Assembly: GCF_937616625.2 (NCBI RefSeq) | Contig: NC_065576.1 | Coordinates: 28,083,128-28,147,127, forward strand | Length of the DNA: 64,000 bases | Origin: Mercurialis annua | Taxonomy: Eukaryota > Streptophyta > Magnoliopsida > Malpighiales > Euphorbiaceae | Direction of reading: 5' to 3' | Part shown: positions 33,511 to 45,215 of the stretch, piece by piece | Numbering within the stretch: position 1 is the stretch's first letter | Layout: every line of letters starts with the position of its first letter | Notes under the pieces: generated by a model | Databases searched by the model: none | What the model was told of the DNA's origin: nothing | The model's input: the letters and a program-made list of their open reading frames with translations, nothing else | Made by a program: the position numbers and the translations under genes

Positions 33511-36500
33511 TGTTTGGCTTAAATTGCTAAAAAGGTGAAACGCTTTGTTATGTTTCGTAACTTGTGTAAAGGTTTGTCCTAAATCGCTAAAAATGTGAAA
33601 CGTTTGGATTTGTTTCGTTACGTTTTAAAAGTTTGGTATTGTTTCGTAGCGTTTGTAAACGTTTGGGTTAAATCACTAAAAAGGCGAAACGTTCGGATTT
33701 GTTTCGTAGCGTTTGTAAACGTTTGGATTAAATTGCTAAAAAGGCGAAATGTTTGGATTTGTTTCGAAACATTTGTAAACGTTTGGTTTAAATAGCTAAA
33801 AAGGTGAAATGTTCGGATTTGTTTCGAAACTTTTGTAAACGTTTGGCTTAAATCGCTTAAAAGGTGAAACATTTGGATTAGTTTTTTAGCTTTTGTAAAC
33901 GTTTGGCTTAAATTGATAAAAAGGTGGAACATTTGGATTTGTTTCGTACCGTTTGTAAATGTTTGGCTAAAATTGCTAAAAAGGTGAAACGCTTGGATTT
34001 TTTTATAATATTTGTAAAAGTTTGGCTTAAATTCCTAGAAAGGTGACACGCTTGGATTTGTTTCATAATGTTTGTAAATGTTTGGCTTAAATTCCTAAAA
34101 AGGTGAAACGCTTGGATTTGTTTCGTAATGTTTTAAACGTTTGGCTTAAATCGCTAAAATGGGAAAACTTTTGGATTTGTTTCGTAACGTTTGTAAACGT
34201 TTGGCTTAAATTGCTAAAATGGTGAAATATTTGGTTTTGTTTCGTAACTTTTGTAAACGTTAGGCTTAAATTGCTAAAAAGGTAAAACGTTTGAATTTGT
34301 TTCGTAACGTTTATAAACGTTTGGCTTAAATTTCTAAAAAGGTGAAACGCTTGGATTTTTTTATAATATTTGTAAACGTTTGGCTTAAATTCCTAGAAAG
34401 GTGATACGCTTGGATTTGTTTCATAATGTTTGTAAACGTTTGGCTTAAATTCCTAAAAAGGTGAAACGCTTGGATTTGTTTCGTAATGTTTTAAACGTTT
34501 GGCTTAAATCGCTAAAATGGGAAAACTTTTGGATTTGTTTCGTAACGTTTATAAACGTTTGGCTTAAATTGCTAAAATAGTGAAATATTTGGTTTTGTTT
34601 CGTAACTTTTGTAAACGTTAGGCTTAAATTGCTAAAAAGGTAAAACGTTTGGATTTGTTTCGTAACGTTTATAAACGTTTGTAAACGTTTGGATTAAATA
34701 ACTAAAAAGGTGAAATTCTTTGATTTGTTTCAGAACGTTTGTAAACGTTGGGCTTAAATTGCTAAATAGATGAAACGCTTGGATTTATTTCGTAATGTTT
34801 CTATACGTTTGGCTTAAATTGCAAAAAAGTTGAAACCCTTTATTTTGTTTCGTAACGTTTGTAAAGGTTTGGCTTAAATTGCTAAAAATATGAAACGTTT
34901 GGATTTGTTTCGTAATGTTTTAAACTTTTTGTTTAAATTCGTAACGTTTGTAAACGATTGGCTTAAATCGCTAAAAAGGTGAAACATTTGGATTTGTTAT
35001 GTAATGTTTATAAACGTTTGGCTTGAATCTCTAAAAAGAGAAAATGTTTGGATTTGTTTCGTAACGTTTGTAAAAGTTTGGCCTAAATCGCTTAAAAGGT
35101 GAAACTTTTGGATTTGTTTCGTAACGTTTGTAAACGTTTGGCTTAAATTGCTAAAACGGTGAAATATTTGGATTTGTTTCATAACCTTTGTAAACATTTG
35201 GCTTAAATTTCTAAATAGGTGAAACGCTTCGATTAATTCGTAACGTTTCTAAACTTTTGGCTTATATTGCTAAAAAGGTGAAACGTTTGGTTTTGTTTCG
35301 TAACGTTTGTAAACATTTAGCTTCAATCGCTAAAAAGGTGAAACGTTTGGATTTGTTTCGTAACATTTGTAAATGTTTGGCTTAAATTGCTAAAAAGGTG
35401 AAACGCTTTGTTATGTTTCGTAACTTGTGTAAAGGTTTGTCCTAAATCGCTAAAAATGTGAAACGTTTGGATTTGTTTCGTTACGTTTTAAAAGTATGGT
35501 ATTGTTTCGTAGCGTTTGTAAACGTTTGGGTTAAATCACTAAAAAGGCGAAACGTTCGGATTTGTTTCGTAGCGTTTGTAAACGTTTGGCTTAAATTGCT
35601 AAAAAGGCGAAATGTTTGGATTTGTTTCGAAACATTTGTAAACGTTTGGTTTAAATAGCTAAAAAGGTGAAATGTTCGGATTTGTTTCGAAACTTTTGTA
35701 AACGTTTGGCTTAAATCGCTTAAAAGGTGAAACATTTGGATTAGTTTTTTAGCTTTTGTAAACGTTTGGCTTAAATTTATAAAAAGGTGGAACATTTGGA
35801 TTTGTTTCGTACCGTTTGTAAATGTTTGGCTAAAATTGCTAAAAAGGTGAAAAGCTTGGATTTTTTTATAATATTTGTAAAAGTTTGGCTTAAATTCCTA
35901 GAAAGGTGATACGCTTGGATTTGTTTCATAATGTTTGTAAATGTTTGGCTTAAATTCCTAAAAAGGTGAAACGCTTGGATTTGTTTCGTAATGTTTTAAA
36001 CGTTTGGCTTAAATCGCTAAAATGGGAAAACTTTTGGATTTGTTTCGTAACGTTTGTAAACGTTTGGCTTAAATTGCTAAAATGGTGAAATATTTGGTTT
36101 TGTTTCGTAACTTTTGTAAACGTTAGGCTTAAATTGCTAAAAAGGTAAAACGTTTGAATTTGTTTCGTAACGTTTATAAACGTTTGGCTTAAATTTCTAA
36201 AAAGGGGAAACGCTTGGATTTTTTTTATAATATTTGTAAACGTTTGGCTTAAATTCCTAGAAAGGTGATACGCTTGGATTTGTTTCATAATGTTTGTAAA
36301 CGTTTGGCTTAAATTCCTAAAAAGGTGAAACGCTTGGATTTGTTTCGTAATGTTTTAAACGTTTGGCTTAAATCGCTAAAATGGGAAAACTTTTGGATTT
36401 GTTTCGTAACGTTTATAAACGTTTGGCTTAAATTGCTAAAATGGTGAAATATTTGGTTTTGTTTCGTAACTTTTGTAAACGTTAGGCTTAAATTGCTAAA

Positions 36501-37230
36501 AAGGTAAAACGTTTGGATTTGTTTCGTAACGTTTATAAACGTTTGTAAACGTTTGGATTAAATAACTAAAAAGGTGAAATTCTTTGATTTGTTTCAGAAC
36601 GTTTGTAAACGTTGGGCTTAAATTGCTAAATAGATGAAACGCTTGGATTTATTTCGTAATGTTTCTATACGTTTGGCTTAAATTGAAAAAAAGGTAAAAC
36701 CCTTTATTTTGTTTCGTAACGTTTGTAAAGATTTGGCTTAAATTGCTAAAAATATGAAACGTTTGGATTTGTTTCGTAATGTTTTAAACTTTTTGTTTAA
36801 ATTCGTAACGTTTGTAAACGATTGGCTTAAATCGCTAAAAAGGTGAAACATTTGGATTTGTTATGTAATGTTTATAAACGTTTGGCTTGAATCTCTAAAA
36901 AGACAAAATGTTTGGATTTGTTTCGTAACATTTGTAAAAGTTTGGCCTAAATCGCTTAAAAGGTGAAACTTTTGGATTTGTTTCGTAACGTTTGTAAACG
37001 TTTGGCTTAAATTGCTAAAACGGTGAAATATTTGGATTTGTTTCATAACCTTTGTAAACATTTGGCTTAAATTTCTAATTAGGTGAAACGCTTCGATTTA
37101 TTCGTAATGTTTCTAAACTTTTGGCTTATATTGCTAAAAAGGTGAAACGTTTGGTTTTGTTTCGTAACGTTTGTAAACATTTAGCTTCAATCGCTAAAAA
37201 GGTGAAACGTTTGGATTTGTTTCGTAACAT
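33510..37230. repeat. 1,863-bp higher-order repeat, two copies with nested duplication
   Basis: The GTTATGTTTC mark is at 33547 and 35410, and ATTAGTTTTTTAGC near 33877 and 35740: both 1,863 bp apart. Each copy contains an internal tandem duplication of six monomers, shown by TTTATAATATT at about 34003 and 34361 (358 bp) in the first copy and about 35866 and 36225 (359 bp) in the second. The nested duplication predates the 1,863-bp amplification, because both copies carry it. Confidence 0.93.
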
Positions 37231-40200
37231 TTGTAAATGTTTTGCATAAATCGCTAATAAGGTGAAACGTTTGGATTTGTTTCGTAACGTTTTTAAACGT
37301 TTTGGCGTAAATCGCTAAAATGGGGAAACGCTTGGATTTGTTTCGTAACGTTTGTAAATGTTTGGCTTAAATTGCTAAAAGGGGGAAAAGTTTGGATTTG
37401 TTTCGTAATGTTTGTAAACGTTTGGCTTTAATTGCTAAAAAGGCGAAATGTTTGGATTTGTTTCGTAACGTTTGTAAACGTTTGGCTTAAATCGCAAACA
37501 AGGTGAAATGTTTGGATTTGTTTCGTAATGTTTGTAAACGTTTGGCTTCAATCTCTAAAAAGGTGAAACGTTTGGATTTGTTTCGTAACGTTTTTAAACG
37601 TTTTGGCTTAAATTGCTAAAATGGGGAAACGCTTGGATTTGTTTCGTAACGTTTGTAAATGTTTGGCTTAAATTACTAAAAAGGTGAAACGCTTGCATTT
37701 GTTTCCGAATGTTTGTAAACGTTTCGCTTAAATTGCTAAAAAGGTGAAATGCTTGAATTTGTTTCGTAACGTTTGTAAACGTTTTGCTTAAATTGCTAAA
37801 AAGGTGAAACGCTTTGTTATGTTTCGTAACTTGTGTAAAGGTTTGTCCTAAATCGCTAAAAATGTTAAACGTTTGGATTTGTTTCGTTAAGTTTTAAAAG
37901 TTTGGTATTGTTTCGTAGCGTTTGTAAACGTTTGGGTTAAATCACTAAAAAGGCGAAACGTTCGGATTTGTTTCGTAACGTTTGTAAACGTTTGGCTTAA
38001 ATTGCTAAAAAGGAGAAATGTTTGGATTTGTTTCGAAACGTTTGTAAACGTTTGGTTTAAATAGCTAAAAAGGTGAAATGTTTGGATTTGTTTCGAAACG
38101 TTTGTAAACGTTTGGTTTAAATAGCTAAAAAAGTGAAATATTTGGATTTGTTTCATAACCTTTGTAAACATTTGGCTTAAATTTCTAAATAGGTGAAACG
38201 CTTCGATTTATTTCGTAACGTTTCTAAACGTTTGGCTTAAATTGCTAAAAAGGTGAAACGCTTTGTTTTGTTTCGTAACATTTGTAAAGGTTTGGCTTAA
38301 ATCGCTAAAAATGTGAAACATTTGGATTTGTTCTGTAACGTTTTAAATGTTTCGTTTTATTTTGTAACGTTTGTAAACGTTTGGCTTAAATGGATAAAAA
38401 GCGAAAACGTTTGATTTTTGTTATGTAACGTTGTAAACGTTTGGCTTAAATCGCTAAAAAGGTGACACATTTGGATTGATTTTGTACGTATGTAAACGTT
38501 TGGCTTAAATCGCTAAAAAGGTTAAACGTTTGGATTTGTTTCATAACGTTTGTAAACGCTTGGCTTATATCGCTAAAAAGGTTTCTCAACGTTTGTAAAC
38601 GTTTGGCATAAATTGCTCAAAACGTGAAATGCTTGGATTTTTTTTGCAACGTTTGTAAACGTTTGGCTTAAATTGGTAAAAAGGTGAAACGCTTGGTTCT
38701 TTTTCGTAACGTTTAGAAACGTTTGGCTTAAATTGCTAAAAATGGCAAAACGTTTGGATTTTTTCGTAATGTTTGTAAACGTTTGGCTTAAATTGCTAAA
38801 AAGGTGAAACGCTTGGATTTGTTTCGTAACGTTTGTAAACGTTTGGCTTAAATTGCTAAATAGGTGAAAGGCTGGGATTTGTTTCTTAACGTTTGTAAAC
38901 GTTTAGCTTACATTGATAAAAATGTAAAACGTTTGGATTTGTTTCGTAGCGTTTGTAAACATTTGGCTTAAATCGCTAAAAAGGTGAAACGTTTGGATTT
39001 GTTTCGTACCATTTATAAACGTTTGGCTTAAATTGCTTAAAAGGAGAAATGTTTGGATTTGTTTCGTATCGTTTGTAAACGTTTATCTTAAATGTTTGGA
39101 TTTGTTTCGTACAGTTTGTATTTGGATTTATTTCGTACCATTTGTAAACGTTTGGCTTAAATTACTAAAAAGGTGAAAGTCTTAGATTTGTTTCAGAACG
39201 TTCGTAAACTTTTGGCTTAAATTGCTAAAAAGGTGAAACACTTGGATTTGGTTCGTAAAGTTTGTAAACGTTTGGCTTAAATTTCTAACTAGGTGAAACA
39301 CTTGGATTTTTTTCGTTACGTTTGTAAACGTTTGGCTTAAATTGCTAAAAAGGTGAAACGCTTGGTTTTTGTTTCATAACGTTTGTAAACGTTTAGCTTA
39401 AATTGCTAAAAATATGAAACGTTTAGATTTGTTTCGTAACGTTTGTAAACGTTTGGCTTCAATCACTAAAAAGGTGAAACGTTTGGCATAAATCGCTAAA
39501 ACGATGAAGTGTTTGGATTTGTTTTGTAACGTTTTAAACGTTTGTCTTAAATCGTTAAAATGGGGAAACGTTTGGATTTGTTTCGTAACATTTGTAAACG
39601 TTTGGCTTAAATCGCTAAAAAGGTGAAGCGTTTGGTTTTGTTTCGTAACGTTTGTAAACGTTCGGCTTCAATTGCTAAAAAGGTGAAGCGATTGGATTTT
39701 TTTCGTAACGTTTGCAAACATTTGGCTTAAATTGCTAAAAAGGTGAAACACTTGGATTTGTTTTGTAACGTTTGTAATAGTTTGGCTTAAATTGCTGAAA
39801 AGGTGAAACGCTTGGATAAATTACTAAAAAGGTGAAACGCTTGGATTAGTTTCGGAACGTTGGTAAACGTTTGGCTTAAATTGCAAAAAAGGTGAAACGT
39901 TTGGATTTGTTTCGTAACGTTTTATACGTTTGGTTTTGTTTCGTAATATTTTTAAACATTTGGCTTAAATTACTAAAATGGGTAAACGTTCGGATTTGTT
40001 TCGTAACGTTTGTAAACGTCTGGCTTAAATTGCTAAAAAGACAAGACGTTTGGATTTGTTTCGTAACGTTTGTAAATGTTTGGCTTAAATCTCTAAAAAG
40101 GGGAAACGTATGAATTTGTTTCGTAACGTTTGTAAACGTTTGGCTTAAATCTCTAAAAAGGTGAAATGTTTGAATTTGTTTTGTAACGTTTGTAAACGTT

Positions 40201-40350
40201 TGGCTTAAATCGCTAAAAAGGTTAAACATTTTGTTTTGTTTCGTAATGTTTGTAAACGTTTGGCTTAAATTGCTAAAGAGGGGAAAAGTTTGGATTTGTT
40301 TCGTAACATTTGTAAACGTTTGGCTTAAATTGCAAAAAAGGCGAAATGTT
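35640..40350. repeat. ~4.75-kb tandem duplication, first copy
   Basis: Marks recur about 4.73-4.79 kb downstream: ATTAGTTTTTTAGC (35740 to 40474), GTTATGTTTC (37816 to 42605), TTTCTCAACG (38582 to 43360) and the frame at 39892 to 44670. It begins inside the second 1,863-bp unit, so it was duplicated after that unit existed. Everything inside is satellite. Confidence 0.92.
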
Positions 40351-43300
40351 TGGATTTGTTTCGAAACATTTGTAAACGTTTGGTTTAAATAGCTAAAAAG
40401 GTGAAATGTTCGGATTTGTTTCGAAACTTTTGTAAACGTTTGGCTTAAATCGCTTAAAAGGTGAAACATTTGGATTAGTTTTTTAGCTTTTGTAAACGTT
40501 TGGCTTAAATTGATAAAAAGGTGGAACATTTGGATTTGTTTCGTACCGTTTGTAAATGTTTGGCTAAAATTGCTAAAAAGGTGAAACGCTTGGATTTTTT
40601 TATAATATTTGTAAAAGTTTGGCTTAAATTCCTAGAAAGGTGATACGCTTGGATTTGTTTCATAATGTTTGTAAATGTTTGGCTTAAATTCCTAAAAAGG
40701 TGAAACGCTTGGATTTGTTTCGTAATGTTTTAAACGTTTGGCTTAAATCGCTAAAATGGGAAAACTTTTGGATTTGTTTCGTAACGTTTGTAAACGTTTG
40801 GCTTAAATTGCTAAAATGGTGAAATATTTGGTTTTGTTTCGTAACTTTTGTAAACGTTAGGCTTAAATTGCTAAAAAGGTAAAACGTTTGAATTTGTTTC
40901 GTAACGTTTATGTTTGGCTTAAATTTCTAAAAAGGTGAAACGCTTGGATTTTTTTATAATATTTGTAAACGTTTGGCTTAAATTCCTAGAAAGGTGATAC
41001 GCTTGGATTTGTTTCATAATGTTTGTAAACGTTTGGCTTAAATTCCTAAAAAGGTGAAACGCTTGGATTTGTTTCGTAATGTTTTAAACGTTTGGCTTAA
41101 ATCGCTAAAATGGGAAAACCTTTGGATTTGTTTCGTAACGTTTATAAACGTTTGGCTTAAATTGCTAAAATGGTGAAATATTTGGTTTTGTTTCGTAACT
41201 TTTGTAAACGTTAGGCTTAAATTGCTAAAAAGGTAAAACGTTTGGATTTGTTTCGTAACGTTTATAAACGTTTGTAAACGTTTGGATTAAATAACTAAAA
41301 AGGTGAAATTCTTTGATTTGTTTCAGAACGTTTGTAAACGTTGGGCTTAAATTGCTAAATAGATGAAACGCTTGGATTTATTTCGTAATGTTTCTATACG
41401 TTTGGCTTAAATTGCAAAAAAGGTAAAACCCTTTATTTTGTTTCGTAACGTTTTTAAAGATTTGGCTTAAATTGCTAAAAATATGAAACGTTTGGATTTG
41501 TTTCGTAATGTTTTAAACTTGTTGTTTAAATTCGTAACGTTTGTAAACGATTGGCTTAAATCGCTAAAAAGATGAAACATTTGGATTTGTTATGTAATGT
41601 TTATAAACGTTTGGCTTGAATCTCTAAAAAGACAAAATGTTTGGATTTCTTTCGTAACGTTTGTAAAAGTTTGGCCTAAATCGCTTAAAAGGGGAAACTT
41701 TTGGATTTGTTTCGTAACGTTTGTAAACGTTTGGCTTAAATTGCTAAAACGGTGAAATATTTGGATTTGTTTCATAACCTTTGTAAACATTTGGCTTAAA
41801 TTTCTAAATAGGTGAAACGCTTCGATTTATTCGTAACGTTTCTAAACCTTTGGCTTATATTGCTAAAAAGGTGAAACGTTTGGTTTTGTTTCGTAACGTT
41901 TGTAAACATTTAGCTTCAATCGCTAAAAAGGTGAAACGTTTGGATTTGTTTCGTAACATTTGTAAATGTTTTGCATAAATCGCTAATAAGGTGAAACGTT
42001 TGGATTTGTTTCGTAACGTTTTTAAACGTTTTGGCGTAAATCGGTAAAATGGGGAAACGCTTGGATTTGTTTTGTAATGTTTGTAAATGTTTGGCTTAAA
42101 TTGCTAAAAGGGGGAAAAGTTTGGATTTGTTTCGTAATGTTTGTAAACGTTTGGCTTAAATTGCTAAAAAGGCGAAATGTTTGGATTTGTTTCGTAACGT
42201 TTGTAAACGTTTGGCTTAAATCGCAAACAAGGTGAAATGTTTGGATTTGTTTCGTAATGTTTGTAAACGTTTGGCTTCAATCTCTAAAAATGTGAAACGT
42301 TTGGATTTGTTTCGTAACATTTGTAAATGTTTTGCAAAAATCGCTAATAAGGTGAAAAGTTTGGATTTGTTTCGTAACGTTTTTAAACGTTTTGGCTTAA
42401 ATTGCTAAAATAGGGAAACGCTTGGATTTGTTTCGTAACGTTTGTAAATGTTTGGCTTAAATTACTAAAAAGGTGAAACGCTTGGATTTGTTTCCGAATG
42501 TTTGTAAACATTTCGCTTAAATTGCTAAAAAGGTGAAATGCTTGAATTTGTTTCGTAACGTTTGTAAACGTTTGGCTTAAATTGCTAAAAAGGTGAAACG
42601 CTTTGTTATGTTTCGTAACTTGTGTAAAGGTTTGTCCTAAATCGCTAAAAATGTTAAACGTTTGGATTTGTTTCGCTAAGTTTTAACAGTTTGGTATTGT
42701 TTCGTAGCGTTTGTAAACGTTTGGGTTAAATCACTAAAAAGGCGAAACGTTCGGATTTGTTTCGTAACGTTTGGCTTAAATTGCTAAAAAGGAGAAATGT
42801 TTGGATTTGTTTCGAAACGTTTGTAAACGTTTGGTTTAAATAGCTAAAAAGGTGAAATGTTTGGATTTGTTTCGAAACGTTTGTAAACGTTTGGTTTAAA
42901 TAGCTAAAAAGTGAAATATTTGGATTTGTTTCATAACCTTTGTAAACATTTGGCTTAAATTTCTAAATAGGTGAAACGCTTCGATTTATTTCGTAACGTT
43001 TCTAAACGTTTGGCTTAAATTGCTAAAAAGGTGAAACGCTTTGTTTTGTTTCGTAACGTTTGTAAAGGTTTGGCTTAAATCGCTAAAAATGTGAAACATT
43101 TGGATTTGTTTCGTAACGTTTTAAATGTTTCGTTTTATTTTGTAACGTTTGTAAACGTTTGGCTTAAATGGATAAAAAGCGAAAACGTTTGATTTTTGTT
43201 ATGTAACGTTGTAAACGTTTGGCTTAAATCGCTAAAAAGGTGACACATTTAGATTGATTTTGTACGTCTGTAAACGTTTGGCTTAAATCGCTAAAAAGGT

Positions 43301-45215
43301 TAAACGTTTGGATTTGTTTCATAACGTTTGTAAACGCTTGGCTTATACCGCTAAAAAGGTTTCTCAACGTTTGTAAACGTTTGGCATAAATTGCTCAAAA
43401 CGTGAAATGCTTGGATTTTTTTTGCAACGTTTGTAAACGTTTGGCTTAAATTGGTAAAAAGGTGAAACGCTTGGTTCTTTTTCGTAACGTTTAGAAACGT
43501 TTGGCTTAAATTGCTAAAAATGGCAAAACGTTTGGATTTTTTCGTAATGTTTGTAAACGTTTGGCTTAAATTGCTAAAAAGGTGAAACGCTTGGATTTGT
43601 TTCATAACATTTGTAAACGTTTGGCTTAAATTGCTAAAAAGGTGAAAGGTTGGGATTTGTTTCGTAACGTTTGTAAACGTTTGGCTTACATTGCTAAAAA
43701 TGTAAAACGTTTGGATTTGTTTCGTAGCGTTTGTAAACATTTGGCTTAAATCGCTAAAAAGGTGAAACGTTTGGATTTGTTTCGTACCATTTATAAACGT
43801 TTGGCTTAAATTGCTTAAAAGGAGAAATGTTTGGATTTGTTTCGTATCGTTTGTAAACGTTTATCTTAAATGTTTGGATTTGTTTCGTACAGTTTGTATT
43901 TGGATTTGTTTCGTACCATTTGTAAACGTTTGGCTTAAATTACTAAAAAGGTGAAAGTCTTAGATTTGTTTCAGAACGTTCGTAAACTTTTGGATTAAAT
44001 TGCTAAAAAGGTGAAACACTTGGATTTGGTTCGTAAAGTTTGTAAACGTTTGGCTTAAATTTCTAACTAGGTGAAACACTTGGATTTTTTTCGTTACGTT
44101 TGTAAACGTTTGGCTTAAATTGCTAAAAAGGTGAAACGCTTGGTTTTTGTTTCATAACGTTTGTAAACGTTTAGCTTAAATTGCTAAAAATATGAAACGT
44201 TTAGATTTGTTTCGTAACGTTTGTAAACGTTTGGCTTCAATCACTAAAAAGGTGAAACGTTTGGCATAAATCGCTAAAACGATGAAGCGTTTGGATTTGT
44301 TTTGTAACGTTTTAAACGTTTGTCTTAAATCGTTAAAATGGGGAAACGTTTGGATTTGTTTCGTAACATTTGTAAACGTTTGGCTTAAATCGCTAAAAAG
44401 GTGAAGCGTTTGGTTTTGTTTCGTAACGTTTGTAAACGTTCGGCTTAAATTGCTAAAAAGGTGAAGCGATTGGATTTTTTTCGTAACGTTTGTAAACATT
44501 TGGCTTAAATTGCTAAAAAGGTGAAACACTTGGATTTGTTTTGTAACATTTGTAATAGTTTGGCTTAAATTGCTGAAAAGGTGAAACGCTTGGATAAATT
44601 ACTAAAAAGGTGAAACGCTTGGATTAGTTTCGGAACGTTGGTAAACGTTTGGCTTAAATTGCAAAAAAGGTGAAACGTTTGGATTTGTTTCGTAACGTTT
44701 TATACGTTTGGTTTTGTTTCGTAATATTTTTAAACATTTGGCTTAAATTACTAAAATGGGTAAACGTTTGGATTTGTTTCGTAACGTTTGTAAACGTCTG
44801 GCTTAAATTGCTAAAAAGACAAGACGTTTGGATTTGTTTCGTAACGTTTGTAAATGTTTGGCTTAAATCTCTAAAAAGGGGAAACGTATGAATTTGTTTC
44901 GTAACGTTTGTAAACGTTTGGCTTAAATCTCTAAAAAGGTGAAACGTTTGAATTTGTTTTGTAACGTTTGTAAACGTTTGGCTTAAATCGCTAAAAAGGT
45001 GAAACATTTTGTTTTGTTTCGTAATGTTTGTAAACGTTTGGCTTAAATTGCTAAAGAGGGGAAAAGTTTGGATTTATTTCGTAACATTTGTAAACGTTTG
45101 GCTTAAATTGCAAAAAAGGCGAAATGTTTGGATTTGTTTTGTAACGTTTGTAAACGTTTGGCTTAAATCGCTAAAAAGGTGAAATGTTTGGATTTGTTTT
45201 ATAATGTTTGTAAAC
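40350..45215. repeat. ~4.75-kb tandem duplication, second copy
   Basis: This matches 35640-40350 plus the stretch that follows. It includes a third instance of the nested six-monomer duplication (about 40600 and 40954, 354 bp apart). Its start is a fusion monomer near 40340-40356 and its end is an abrupt switch near 45215 to sequence like 43684. Minus-strand frames at 43351-43740 and 44176-44529 are satellite read-through. Confidence 0.92.
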
